Translations under genes and position numbers: made by a program | Shown: positions 1 through 8,864 of the stretch, piece after piece | Position numbering within the stretch: position 1 is the stretch's first letter | Layout of the letters: each line of letters opens with the position of its first letter | Source of the DNA: Thermodesulfovibrio sp. | Lineage (GTDB): Bacteria; Nitrospirota; Thermodesulfovibrionia; Thermodesulfovibrionales; UBA6898 | Length of the DNA: 64,000 nt | NCBI GenBank assembly: GCA_013824615.1 | Contig: PNOC01000002.1 | Span: 61,369 to 125,368 of the forward strand | Direction: 5' to 3' | Notes under the pieces: model-generated | What the model was told of the DNA's origin: nothing | Databases searched by the model: none | The model's input: the letters and a program-made list of their open reading frames with translations, nothing else

Positions 1-243
1 TCCTATCTCGATCGTGACCGGCTTGCCGGGTCCGCTTGGTTCACTGATGCTGAGGATCCGGCCAATCCGCACGCCGCCGAGTTTCACCTGTGCCCCGGTC
101 TCAAGCCCTGCGGCATTCTGGACCCTGACATAATATTTGTCGTACTTGTTCAGAAACTGGCCGCCGCCGATCAGCACCACAAAAACACTCATGATCAGCA
201 GCGATGCAACAATAATAATCCCGGCTTTAATCTCTTCCTTCAC
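1..243 (-). CDS. mlaD: MlaD-like MCE-domain lipid-transport protein (C-terminus outside window)
   Basis: Only the first 81 codons are in the window; the gene runs off its left edge. The visible protein has a short cytoplasmic start, one membrane segment (about residues 6-24, IIIVASLLIMSVFVVLIGGG) and then the opening of an MCE domain (YYVRVQNAAGLETGAQVKLGGVRIGRI). MlaD-type proteins form a periplasmic ring that carries phospholipids between the membranes, anchored to the MlaE permease. The start is a GTG at 241-243, preceded by an AGGAGA ribosome site and only 2 bases after the mlaF stop. It is therefore the last visible gene of the mlaE-mlaF-mlaD run. Confidence 0.85.
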   Translation of the reverse strand, partial: MKEEIKAGIIIVASLLIMSVFVVLIGGGQFLNKYDKYYVRVQNAAGLETGAQVKLGGVRIGRILSISEPSGPGKPVTIEIG

Positions 244-245
244 GT

Positions 246-1031
246 TCAGTCTCCTGCTATGATCTTGAAATAGTCATCCGGTGAATAGGTCTCCTGCTCG
301 GGTTGCCGTTCAAGAAACATCCTGATCCTCGGATGGTCCGATGCCTTCAGCCCGGCGAGATCGCCCTGGTAGAGGACATTCCCCGCGTCCAGCATAATAA
401 CATAATCCGAAATCTTGAAAACACTCTCAATCTCGTGCGTTACGACAATACTGGTCATTCTGAAGACATTCCTGAGCTTCAGAATCAGCTCGTCAAGACC
501 GGCCGCGGTCACCGGGTCGAGTCCTGCCGAGGGTTCATCAAAAAAGATCATCTCCGGATCAAGGGCCAGTGCCCGCGCCAGGCCCGCGCGCTTCTTCATA
601 CCGCCTGAAAGCTGCGACGGAAAAAAGTTTTCAAATCCGGAAAGCCCTACCTGATCCAGCTTCATACGGACCATAATCTTTATGGTTGATTCGTTCAGGC
701 GGGTATGCTCGCGTATCGGCAGGGCGACATTGTCCCCAAGCGTCAGCGAGTTCAGAAGAGCGGCGCCCTGGAAGAGGACCCCCATCTTCTTCCGGACTTC
801 GTTCATCTCATCTTCATCCATCCGGGTAATATCGCTGCCGTTGATAAGAATCTGCCCCTTCGTCGGCTTCAGGAGCCCGATAAGATGTTTAAGCAGCGTA
901 CTCTTGCCGCAGCCGCTGCCGCCCAGGATGACCGTTGTCTTGCCGCGCGGAATCGAGGCGCAGACATTCTTCAGGATCTCCCTGCTGCCGTAGTGCGTCT
1001 GAAGCCCTGCAATTTCGATCGCTGTTTCCAT
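246..1031 (-). CDS. mlaF: MlaF-like ABC transporter ATPase
   Basis: 261-residue ABC ATPase that would power phospholipid movement by MlaE-MlaD at the inner membrane. Walker A is GGSGCGKST near residue 37, the ABC signature is LSGGMKKRAGLARAL and Walker B is MIFFDEP, followed by the H-loop in VVTHE. The signature variant LSGGMKKR is typical of the Mla/Ttg2/Mce ATPases. It sits one base after mlaE (stop near 1033) and 2 bases before mlaD, so the three are almost certainly one transcript. Length is normal for the family and nothing is missing. Confidence 0.92.
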   Translation of the reverse strand: METAIEIAGLQTHYGSREILKNVCASIPRGKTTVILGGSGCGKSTLLKHLIGLLKPTKGQILINGSDITRMDEDEMNEVRKKMGVLFQGAALLNSLTLGDNVALPIREHTRLNESTIKIMVRMKLDQVGLSGFENFFPSQLSGGMKKRAGLARALALDPEMIFFDEPSAGLDPVTAAGLDELILKLRNVFRMTSIVVTHEIESVFKISDYVIMLDAGNVLYQGDLAGLKASDHPRIRMFLERQPEQETYSPDDYFKIIAGD

Positions 1032-1032
1032 G

Positions 1033-1878
1033 TCACGTGAAGTAATAAAAGAGCCCTGTGAAGAAAAGGTCTACGATAACCACCAGGAAGATCGAGGTGA
1101 CTACCGAGGCCGTGGTGCGCCTGCCGACCTCCTCGGCGCCTCCGGTAACCTTAAAGCCCTGATATGCGCCGACGAGGGTTATAACAATGCCGAAGGCCCA
1201 GGCCTTGAGCAGGCCGGTAAAGACGTCCTTGATCAGCAACGCATTCACCGTCTGTTGAAAATAGTTATAGGGATGGATTTCAAGTGCAGTAACAGCAAGC
1301 AGGAAGCCGCCAAAGATACCGACGAGATCAGAAATAATCGTGAGCGCCGGCACCATGATCATCAGGGCGAGCAGTTTCGGCACGACCAGATATCGGACCG
1401 GGTTAACCCCCATGGTGGTCAGGGCGTCGACCTCTTCAGCCGCCTTCATTGACCCGATCTCCGCAGCAAAGGCAGAGCCGCTCCGGCCGGAGACAATGAT
1501 TGCGGTCATGATCGGTCCGAGCTCCCGGGTGAGTGAGACGCCGACCAGGTTCGCCACATAGATCAGCGCCCCCATCCTCTTCAGTTGATACGCTGCCTGG
1601 AGGGCCAGAATGATGCCGACAAAAAGTGAAATGACCGAGATGATCGGCACGGAATTATAGCCGGCCTTGACCATTTCGGATATGCTTGCCCTGAAGCGGA
1701 TGGGTCTGCCCTTAAAGGGAGAAATGAAGGTCCAGTGGACTGTATCGTTGATGATCTTTGCAGCGTCATGGATGTCACCGCGGAGAGAGAGTACCCGCCG
1801 TCCCAATGCTCCCAGGACTGCTTCAGGCCAGGATGCTGAGGCAGGGGCTGATGCGGCAGGCTTAGGGCCTGAGGGCAT
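1033..1878 (-). CDS. mlaE: MlaE-like phospholipid ABC permease
   Basis: Integral membrane permease of the MlaE/YrbE family, 281 residues from the chosen ATG at 1876-1878. The family hallmark is clear: ELGPIMTAIIVSGRSGSAF, then AAEIGSMKAAEEVDALTTMG, which contacts the ATPase. Five or so hydrophobic segments follow an N-terminal amphipathic stretch. A longer reading frame starts at 1923 but would overlap the STAS gene by about 60 bases. The internal ATG has a GGGAG ribosome site, overlaps the STAS stop by only 17 bases and gives the usual family length. Downstream are mlaF and mlaD. Confidence 0.9.
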   Translation of the reverse strand: MPSGPKPAASAPASASWPEAVLGALGRRVLSLRGDIHDAAKIINDTVHWTFISPFKGRPIRFRASISEMVKAGYNSVPIISVISLFVGIILALQAAYQLKRMGALIYVANLVGVSLTRELGPIMTAIIVSGRSGSAFAAEIGSMKAAEEVDALTTMGVNPVRYLVVPKLLALMIMVPALTIISDLVGIFGGFLLAVTALEIHPYNYFQQTVNALLIKDVFTGLLKAWAFGIVITLVGAYQGFKVTGGAEEVGRRTTASVVTSIFLVVIVDLFFTGLFYYFT

Positions 1879-2191
1879 CGTCCATGCTCCCGTGTATCTC
1901 GAAGACCTTATCGAGCTTGGCAAAGCCGAATATTTCGGCTATCTTCGGCGGTATGCTGACGAATTTCAGCCTGCCGCCGTAAGGCATCATCCCCTTCAAT
2001 CCCTCGACAAAGGTGGCGATACCCGAACTGTCGATATAGGAGACGCTGGTAAAATCGACAAAAAGCACCGGGGGTTTTTTATGGATAAGTTCAAGCAGTC
2101 TTGCTCTGAGTTCAGGGGAGGAGCTCATGTCGATCTCCCCCGTGATCACAATCACGATATGACTGCTGTGGCTGGTCAATTCAATTTTCAT
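1862..2191 (-). CDS. STAS-domain protein (anti-anti-sigma factor or MlaB-like)
   Basis: 109-residue single STAS domain. The signature YIDSSGIATFVEGLK holds the serine that RsbW-type kinases phosphorylate in SpoIIAA/RsbV proteins. Two roles are possible. It could be the antagonist in the partner-switching module encoded just upstream (RsbW-like kinase, RsbU-like phosphatase). It could instead be the MlaB subunit that binds the MlaF ATPase, since it lies directly before mlaE. The retained serine favours a phosphorylatable switch protein, and it may do both. It overlaps the anti-sigma kinase gene by 4 bases and mlaE by 17 bases, so translation is coupled. Confidence 0.85.
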   Translation of the reverse strand: MKIELTSHSSHIVIVITGEIDMSSSPELRARLLELIHKKPPVLFVDFTSVSYIDSSGIATFVEGLKGMMPYGGRLKFVSIPPKIAEIFGFAKLDKVFEIHGSMDDALRP

Positions 2192-2604
2192 AGTTGTCCC
2201 GTAAGATATTTTATAAGCTTCAAACGGTTGCCGCTCCTTTTCTTCGGATCAAACTCAACGCAATCGAATGTCCTTTTGATAAAATGCACGCCGAGTCCGC
2301 CGGGTTTCAGATCATCCAGGTCCCTCCCCCGGATCAGTTCGGGATTGGCCTTCAGCCCGTTATCGTCAATGACCACTTCAAGTCCCCGAGGGCTTATCCT
2401 GAATTGTACAACAATCCTTTTTGTTGTGTCTCCCTTATACGCATGCCTGATAACATTGGAGCAGGCCTCATCAACCGCAAGCTTAAGATCCTCAATCTCT
2501 TCTTCCCGGATATTGGTCATCTTTCCCATTCTGACCGTCAGGTCCCTCACCATGCAGAGATATCGGGGATGCGAGGGAATCGCCAGTCTGACCCTGTCCT
2601 TCAT
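2188..2604 (-). CDS. RsbW-like anti-sigma factor / serine kinase (HATPase)
   Basis: 138-residue GHKL ATPase of the RsbW/SpoIIAB type. The N-box is ...LAVDEACSNVIRHAYKG, the G1 box is VVIDDNGLKAN and the glycine-rich lid region is LKPGGLGVHFIKRTFDCVEF. Proteins of this type bind and phosphorylate a STAS antagonist and may hold a sigma factor or other partner. The reading frame extends upstream to a TTG at 2631, but that would overlap the phosphatase gene by 23 bases. The ATG at 2602-2604 starts 4 bases after the phosphatase stop and is preferred. It overlaps the STAS gene by 4 bases. No sigma factor gene is visible next to it. Confidence 0.85.
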   Translation of the reverse strand: MKDRVRLAIPSHPRYLCMVRDLTVRMGKMTNIREEEIEDLKLAVDEACSNVIRHAYKGDTTKRIVVQFRISPRGLEVVIDDNGLKANPELIRGRDLDDLKPGGLGVHFIKRTFDCVEFDPKKRSGNRLKLIKYLTGQL

Positions 2605-2608
2605 CAGG

Positions 2609-3901
2609 TCAGCCCTGCCATTTGATATCAATGATCGTTATATCATCGGCCCGGTCTGCACCCTGTTCAAGACTGATAATATAATCCATAAGACTCTCCG
2701 TGAGACTCTCCTCGTGCCGGTGTCCCTTTACAAAATCAATGAGCTTCCCGAAGCCGAGCCTTTCACCTCCAGGGTCCTGGGCATCGAACAGACCATCGGT
2801 AAAGAGCAGCAGCCGGTCGCCCGGGTTCAGCTGTATGGTTGTGGAAGGATATTCCAGCGGCAGGATACCCAGCGGCGGGCCGGACAGCAGAGACGTCTCT
2901 TTCACTTCATCCCCGGTAATCCAGAGAAACGGAGGATGGCCGGCAGAGGCTACCCGGACCGACCCTGAGGCAAGGTCGATAATCATATAAATTGCGGTCA
3001 GAAACATCCCGCGAGGGGAATCTCCAAGCTGTGCGGTCATCTCGTCAAAGACCTTGCCGGGGGCCGTCTGGAGCCGCGCCGCATATCTGAAATCACTGAC
3101 AGCCTTGGCCATATACAGCGCAGCAGAGACACCCTTGCCCGAGACATCCCCGATCAGGACGCCCACCTTGCCATCGACCGGCTCGATGAAGTCGTACAGG
3201 TCACCGCCGATTTTTGCAGCGGCTATCGTGATCGCGGACAGCCTGAGATTACCTTTTTCGAAGTGAGGCAGGGCAGGAAGAAAGCTTTTCTGGAGTACTG
3301 CCGCAATCTCAAGTTCCTGTCTGAGCCGTTCCTTCCTGATCGACTCCTGGTAAAGGAGTGCATTCTCGATTGCTATCGCAAACTGCCGGCAGAGGAGCTT
3401 GAATATCTCCTGGTCGTAGTCCCTCCGGCGGGGATTAATCATCTCGGCCACCCCAATCAGTCCGGTCCTGCCGATAAGCGGTACGGCGATCATGCTCTCG
3501 GTCGTAAAGCCCGTCTGTTTGTCGATGCCGCCGAAGAAGCGCTTGTCGGCCCTGACATCCTCGATAACAAGCGGCTCGAGCTTTTCAGCAACCCACCCTG
3601 CTATGCCCTGGCCCATCTCGAGGGTGACCGTCTTTGTCAGCATCTCATTTGTGGAGTCATCGCTGCAGAGCGCAACCTCAAATTCGAGCTTGTTCGTCTG
3701 TTTATTGTAAAAGAGAATAGAGCAGGCCTCAGCCCCCATCTCTTTTTTTGCCCTTTCCATGACCAGGTTCATGAGTTCTTCAAGCTCATGAGTCGACGAG
3801 ATGATCTCGGAGATTTCGGCCAGGGCGGAGAGACCTTCGACCTTTTTCTCCAGTTTGCGCAGATATTCAGCAGAGACCTTGATAGTGTTGTCGTCAGTCA
3901 T
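2609..3901 (-). CDS. RsbU-like GAF-PP2C serine phosphatase
   Basis: 430 residues. A short coiled N-terminus (about 1-30) is followed by a GAF domain (about 35-180, containing GAEACSILFYN and the GQGIAGWVAE strand-loop). A short helix then leads to a SpoIIE/PP2C phosphatase domain (about 215-428) with metal-binding motifs GGDLYDF, VLIGDVSGKGVSAALYM and LLLFTDGLFDAQ. The family dephosphorylates STAS antagonists in response to a ligand or stress sensed by the GAF domain. It is the first gene of the minus-strand run through STAS and mla genes, so signal sensing and lipid transport may be linked. No clear ribosome site precedes the ATG. Confidence 0.88.
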   Translation of the reverse strand: MTDDNTIKVSAEYLRKLEKKVEGLSALAEISEIISSTHELEELMNLVMERAKKEMGAEACSILFYNKQTNKLEFEVALCSDDSTNEMLTKTVTLEMGQGIAGWVAEKLEPLVIEDVRADKRFFGGIDKQTGFTTESMIAVPLIGRTGLIGVAEMINPRRRDYDQEIFKLLCRQFAIAIENALLYQESIRKERLRQELEIAAVLQKSFLPALPHFEKGNLRLSAITIAAAKIGGDLYDFIEPVDGKVGVLIGDVSGKGVSAALYMAKAVSDFRYAARLQTAPGKVFDEMTAQLGDSPRGMFLTAIYMIIDLASGSVRVASAGHPPFLWITGDEVKETSLLSGPPLGILPLEYPSTTIQLNPGDRLLLFTDGLFDAQDPGGERLGFGKLIDFVKGHRHEESLTESLMDYIISLEQGADRADDITIIDIKWQG

Positions 3902-3990
3902 AATGTATGGGATAACAGATTTTCAGAATATTTGCAATAGAAAACCGTGAGAGCAGATGAGGTAAGGCCCCGGGTAACTGCATCAGTTGA

Positions 3991-4020
3991 TTGCATAATA
4001 AGCTTTTTGATTGATATACT
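3991..4020 (+). promoter_or_regulatory. Candidate sigma-70 promoter for the dCache hybrid kinase
   Basis: TTGCAT at 3991-3996 and TATACT at 4015-4020, 18 bases apart, about 57 bases before the GTG start at 4077. The -10 box is 5 of 6 to consensus and the -35 box 4 of 6. Inference from sequence only. Confidence 0.45.
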
Positions 4021-4076
4021 CTATCAAAACGGTACCGGGGCTCAACTGCGGTCCTGCCGCAGCATAAAGGAATGTT

Positions 4077-7052
4077 GTGATAAACCTGAGGACAAAGATC
4101 TCTTTGACTGTCTCGGTACTGGTTGCCGCCGTGGTGGCAGGCCTCGGTTTTTTTACGCATACCTTTTATGAAAAGCAGTTCAGGGCAATCATCTCGGGGA
4201 ACCAGCTCACCATGGTCGAAATCCTTTCCCATGAAATCGATACCAAGCTTTCCTCTGCCCGGAACCAGCTGGTGGCTGCTTCAAAACTGGTGCCTCACGC
4301 TGCCCTGAACAATGCAGAAGCAGCCCAGCGCTTTCTCGACAGCCATGTGGAACTGCTGGAGCTTTTCGACAATCATATCGGCCTGTTCACCCCCGCCGGC
4401 ATAGAGATCACCGAATCGCCCCCCCTGCCGGAGAGGCGTGGCAAGGATTATTCTCAGCGTTCCTACATCAGAGAGACGCTCGCAGCAAAGGGGTCGATCG
4501 TCACTGAACCGTATCTTTCGTCGCAGGCACATAATCATCCGGCAATTGCCATAAGCGCACCTGTTTTCGATCAGAAGGAGGCCATCACCGGGATACTGGT
4601 AGGCAGTATCGACCTGACCAGCGACAATATACTCGGAAGTCTGGCGCAGAGAAAAATAGGTAAAAGCGGATACCTTTACCTGACTACGTCTGACCGGACC
4701 GTAGTCATTCATCCCCGGCCGGAGAGGATCTTTAAACAGATCGTGCCGGGCATGAACCGGCTGTATGACCGGGTTATCAATGAAGGCTTCGAGGGGACCG
4801 ATTATACCGTGAACTATGCCGGGACAGAGATGCTGACGACTTTCAAGCGACTGAAGGTCAACAAATGGATCCTTGCGGCAAACTACCCGGTTGCGGAGGC
4901 TTATGCTCCGGTGCATACGGCCGTCAGCTATTTCGTAATCGGCGCAACTGCCGGGACGGTGGTCATATTCGTGCTCACCTGGTTTCTTATGAATACCATC
5001 ACCGCCCACCTTGCAGCCCTTACCCGCCATGTTGCTCTTCTGCCCGGCAAGCAGGGGGAGGAGCGGATGATACAGTCCGGTTCCCGCGATGAGATCGGCA
5101 GTCTTTCCCAGGCCTTCAACGAAATGGTCCATAATCTGGACGACCAGCACAAGGCACTGCAGAAGAGCGAAAAGATGCTCCAGGCAATTATCGACGCCGA
5201 ACCTGAATGCGTTAAAATCCTCGACAAAGATGCAAACCTCCTCATGATGAATCAGGCCGGACTTTCTATGATCCAGGTGGATTCCATGGACCAGGTCAGA
5301 GGTCATTGCGTCTGCCCGCTGGTTACTTCAGAGTATCGGGACGCCTTTATGGACCTCACCAGGAGAGTTTTCGAGGGGGAATCCGGGACCCTTGTCTTTG
5401 AAATAGTTGGCTTAAAAGGAATACATCGCTGGCTGGAGACCCATGCCGTCCCGCTCCGAAATGAGAACAATGAGATTGTTTCATTACTGGGGGTGACCCG
5501 CGATATCACCGACAGCAGGAATTCCGAAAAGGCCCTGAGGGAGTCAGAGCGCCGGTTCCGGGAGACGCTCGAGAATGCAAATCTCATTGCGGTCCAGCTC
5601 GACGAAGAAGGCACGGTCACTTTTGCCAATAAATATCTGGCTGCGCTTACCGGCCACACAGTGACTGACATCATCGGCAGCAACTGGATGGACCTCCTTA
5701 TTCCAGCGGAGGTTCGGGAGAAGATCAGGGAAATTTATAGTATATGCATTCACTCAGATAAGATCACTCAACAGTACGAAAACGAGATTCTGACAAAGAC
5801 AGGAGAGCGGAGGCTCATCGTCTGGACAAATTCATATATGCGCGGAGCCAGCGGAGCAGTTATAGGGATAACCTCCCTGGGACTGGATATCACAGAACAC
5901 CGCAGCCTCGAAGAACAGCTGCGCCAGACCCAGAAACTCGAATCCATAGGCACCCTTGCCGGTGGGATAGCCCATGACTTCAACAACCTGCTCCAGGGAG
6001 TATTCGGCTATCTGTCGATGGCGAGAATCAGCATCAGCGACAAAGACAAGGCCCTTTCGATGCTCGAACAGGCAGAAAAAGCGCTCCATCTTTCGGTAAA
6101 CCTTACGTCCCAACTTCTGACCTTCTCGAAGGGCGGCAAGCCGGTGAAGAAAACGGTCAAGCTGCCCCCGATTATTGAAAACGCCGTCAAATTCGCCTTA
6201 AGCGGGTCGCAGAACAGATGCCACATCAGGGTCCCGGAGCAGCTCTGGCCGATCCTGGCCGATGAGGGACAGGTCAGTCAGGTGATCCATAACATGGTGC
6301 TCAATGCTGACCAGGCAATGCCCCTGGGGGGTGATATAGAGATCACGGCCTCGAACCAGGAGGTCCCGGGCGAGGGCATGCCCTCCATACTTGCACACGG
6401 CAGGTATGTAAGGATAGCTGTCCGTGACAGCGGCGCCGGGATCCCGCAGGAATACCTTTCGAAGATCTTCGACCCTTACTTTACGACAAAAGAAAAGGGA
6501 AGCGGCCTGGGGCTGGCAACGTCTTATTCAATTATCAGAAATCATGGCGGCCTGATCGAGGTATCTTCCGGAGCAGGCAATGGGACTGTCTTCACCATCT
6601 ACATCCCGGCAGCCGGGGCTGCAGCGGAAGACAGGAAGGAACCGGTCGCGCCGGCAATGGGACGGAGGCTGAAGATCCTTGTTATGGATGACGAGGCTAT
6701 GGTAAGAAACGTTGCCGGCGAGCTGATACGCGCACTGGGGCATGAGGTTGAACATGCTGAGCATGGCGAGTCAGCGGTGGCCCTGTACCAGAAGTCAACG
6801 CAGGCAGGAACCCCCTTTGACCTGGTGATCCTCGATCTTACCATACGCGGAGGGATGGGGGGGCTTGAGACACTGAAGGCGCTGAAGAAGATAGACCCTG
6901 GTGTCAAAGCAGCGGTTTCGAGCGGTTATTCTGACGATGCTGCCATGGGCGAATATAAACAGCAGGGCTTTATTGCATCACTGAAAAAACCGTATGCCAT
7001 CGAAGGGCTGAAGAAGATATTGGCTGAACTGATCGGGGAGTCAGCCGCATAA
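4077..7052 (+). CDS. Membrane hybrid histidine kinase (dCache-HAMP-PAS-PAS-HisKA-HATPase-REC)
   Basis: 991 residues. A membrane segment at about 8-28 is followed by a large periplasmic dCache-like sensor (about 35-275, YSQRSYIRETLAAKG and GYLYLTTSDRTVVIHPRPE). A second membrane segment lies at about 283-307, then HAMP and two PAS domains (about 365-485 and 490-612). The HisKA motif GGIAHDFNNLLQG has the phospho-accepting His633. HATPase motifs are NMVLNADQAM, DSGAGIP and GSGLGLAT. A C-terminal receiver (about 865-985) has the acceptor Asp920. The start is GTG at 4077, 5 bases after AAAGGA. The ligand is unknown; dCache domains usually bind small organic molecules. The catalytic half is nearly the same as in the kinases at 11953 and 60129. 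Confidence 0.9.
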   Translation: MINLRTKISLTVSVLVAAVVAGLGFFTHTFYEKQFRAIISGNQLTMVEILSHEIDTKLSSARNQLVAASKLVPHAALNNAEAAQRFLDSHVELLELFDNHIGLFTPAGIEITESPPLPERRGKDYSQRSYIRETLAAKGSIVTEPYLSSQAHNHPAIAISAPVFDQKEAITGILVGSIDLTSDNILGSLAQRKIGKSGYLYLTTSDRTVVIHPRPERIFKQIVPGMNRLYDRVINEGFEGTDYTVNYAGTEMLTTFKRLKVNKWILAANYPVAEAYAPVHTAVSYFVIGATAGTVVIFVLTWFLMNTITAHLAALTRHVALLPGKQGEERMIQSGSRDEIGSLSQAFNEMVHNLDDQHKALQKSEKMLQAIIDAEPECVKILDKDANLLMMNQAGLSMIQVDSMDQVRGHCVCPLVTSEYRDAFMDLTRRVFEGESGTLVFEIVGLKGIHRWLETHAVPLRNENNEIVSLLGVTRDITDSRNSEKALRESERRFRETLENANLIAVQLDEEGTVTFANKYLAALTGHTVTDIIGSNWMDLLIPAEVREKIREIYSICIHSDKITQQYENEILTKTGERRLIVWTNSYMRGASGAVIGITSLGLDITEHRSLEEQLRQTQKLESIGTLAGGIAHDFNNLLQGVFGYLSMARISISDKDKALSMLEQAEKALHLSVNLTSQLLTFSKGGKPVKKTVKLPPIIENAVKFALSGSQNRCHIRVPEQLWPILADEGQVSQVIHNMVLNADQAMPLGGDIEITASNQEVPGEGMPSILAHGRYVRIAVRDSGAGIPQEYLSKIFDPYFTTKEKGSGLGLATSYSIIRNHGGLIEVSSGAGNGTVFTIYIPAAGAAAEDRKEPVAPAMGRRLKILVMDDEAMVRNVAGELIRALGHEVEHAEHGESAVALYQKSTQAGTPFDLVILDLTIRGGMGGLETLKALKKIDPGVKAAVSSGYSDDAAMGEYKQQGFIASLKKPYAIEGLKKILAELIGESAA

Positions 7053-7136
7053 AAAAGGCTGTCATTCCGGAGGGCCGTGAGCGGGTCTCATCCCCCTGTT
7101 GTTTTGTGAAAATCCGGGGTGTAGACTAATACTATC

Positions 7137-8864
7137 ATGAATGCTCTGATACTATCCGCTGCCGGACTTCTCCGGCGAAGACTTCCGGGGTTTCTTATCT
7201 GTTACCTGGTTCTGGCAATTGGAACAGCCGGCTTCGCCTGCCGTGATAAGGGCGGACCGTCCACTTCTGCGGCAGTCCCCGAACCTCAAAAGCCGGTGTC
7301 AACGGTCAATCCGCCCATCATCCTTTCTCTCCTGCCGATTGAGAGTGCGGCTGCCATGTATGAGCGGTTCCTTCCGCTTAAGTATTACCTCGAAAAAATG
7401 CTCAACAGGCCGGTGGTCCTCCAGGTTGCAAAGGACTATGAGACCGCCATGCAGGAGATCGGAGAAGGCAGGGTACAGCTTGCCTGCCTCGACCCGGTAA
7501 CCTATTGCGAGGTGCGCGCACGATTTCAGGAAAAGGTCATTCCTCTGGTCAAACCGGTCGGCAGGGATGGGGCACGCTCCCGCAGTGTGCTGGCAGTGAA
7601 ACAGGGGAGCGGTATTGAACGCGTCGTCGACGCAAAGGGCAAGAGGCTGGCCCTCGGCAGTCCCCAGTCTTCCTTCAGCTATCTTATGCCGATGGCAATC
7701 CTCAACGACGTCGGCCTGAAGATCCGTGATTTCTCAGCAGTCAGATACCTGCAGCAGGAGGACCGGGTTGCGCTGTCGGTACTCATCGGGGAATACGACA
7801 TCGGGGCGCTGAGCGAGACCGTGGCACAGAGGTACACGGAAGAAGGACTGAAGGTGATCAAGGTCTCTGAACCCCTGCCGCAGTTTGTCCTGAGCGCGTC
7901 GTCCTCTCTGTCCGGCGAAATCCGCAAAACCATCGTTGCCGGCTTTGCCAACGCGGCAGAGGAAAGATTTTTCACCGGCCTCGGAAAGGACATCACCGCC
8001 TTTGAACCGGCGGCTGACCGGGATTTTGATGTGGTGCGGGTCATGATGAAAAATGTCATTGGCAAAGATTATATCGAATATTCTGAACAGACGATCAAGG
8101 TTGCCGTGCTTCCCCTCTATTCAGCCGTCGCCCTGTACGACCGGTATGACCCCCTGATGCGCTTTCTTTCGGAAAAAACCGGCTATGAATTCAAGCTGCT
8201 GATTCCCCGTGACTTCGATGATTTTATCCGGGTTGTCAAAAGCGGCGCGGTCGACTTCTCATATCAGAACCCTTATATTTTTGCGCTGATCAACCGCACC
8301 ATGGATTTGAGCCGGGGACTGCGGCCCCTGGTAACGACCCTGGGGGAAGACCGCTCGCCTGAGGAGCAGGACGGAGGCGGAGCAATATTCCGCGGCGTCA
8401 TCATAACGAGGGAAAACAGCGCAATCCGCACGCTGGAGGACCTCCGCAATAAAAAAGTACTCATCACCTCGCCTATGTCAGCCGGAGGCTTTCTTTCCCA
8501 GAAGATTTTTCTGGCAAAAAACGGGATAGATACTGATCGCGACCTCAGAATTGTGGATGCGAAGAAACAGGAGAACGTCATCTTCGGCGTTTACCGCGGA
8601 GATGCCGATGCAGGTTTTGTGCGGGAATCTGCACTGATTGTCTGGAAAAACGAGATTGACATGAACAAGATCAGGATTCTGGCGAGAACAGCCCCGCTTC
8701 CGAACTGGCCGCTGGCGGCCTGTTCCAACCGCAATCCCCGGCTCCAGAACGCGGTCAGAGACATACTGCTTGGGCTCAGGGACAAAAAGGTCCTGGAAGC
8801 GGCGAGGATCAGCGGATTCAGGCCGGCAGAGCCGGCAGATTTTGCTGAGCTCAACAAATACTGA
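7137..8864 (+). CDS. Tandem PhnD-like periplasmic binding protein
   Basis: 575 residues with two copies of the PhnD/phosphate-phosphonate-binding fold. The first (about 60-310) starts ILSLLPIESAAAMYERFLPLKYYLEKM. The second (about 320-565) starts VAVLPLYSAVALYDRYDPLMRFLSEK, so the repeat is internal. The N-terminus is a signal sequence ending GFAC, a possible though imperfect lipobox. Its stop overlaps the start of the sensor kinase by one base (TGATG). In such pairs the binding protein usually senses rather than imports, handing ligand information to the kinase; no ABC permease or ATPase is nearby, which supports sensing. The ligand cannot be told from sequence. No good ribosome site is visible. 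Confidence 0.8.
   Translation: MNALILSAAGLLRRRLPGFLICYLVLAIGTAGFACRDKGGPSTSAAVPEPQKPVSTVNPPIILSLLPIESAAAMYERFLPLKYYLEKMLNRPVVLQVAKDYETAMQEIGEGRVQLACLDPVTYCEVRARFQEKVIPLVKPVGRDGARSRSVLAVKQGSGIERVVDAKGKRLALGSPQSSFSYLMPMAILNDVGLKIRDFSAVRYLQQEDRVALSVLIGEYDIGALSETVAQRYTEEGLKVIKVSEPLPQFVLSASSSLSGEIRKTIVAGFANAAEERFFTGLGKDITAFEPAADRDFDVVRVMMKNVIGKDYIEYSEQTIKVAVLPLYSAVALYDRYDPLMRFLSEKTGYEFKLLIPRDFDDFIRVVKSGAVDFSYQNPYIFALINRTMDLSRGLRPLVTTLGEDRSPEEQDGGGAIFRGVIITRENSAIRTLEDLRNKKVLITSPMSAGGFLSQKIFLAKNGIDTDRDLRIVDAKKQENVIFGVYRGDADAGFVRESALIVWKNEIDMNKIRILARTAPLPNWPLAACSNRNPRLQNAVRDILLGLRDKKVLEAARISGFRPAEPADFAELNKY

Noticed and set aside
1667..2968. 433-codon open frame on the plus strand
   Set aside because: It lies opposite mlaE, STAS, RsbW-like and RsbU-like genes with strong motifs; its product has no recognisable family and no ribosome site.
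4281..5306. 341-codon open frame on the minus strand
   Set aside because: Shadow of the hybrid kinase at 4077, whose domains are unmistakable.
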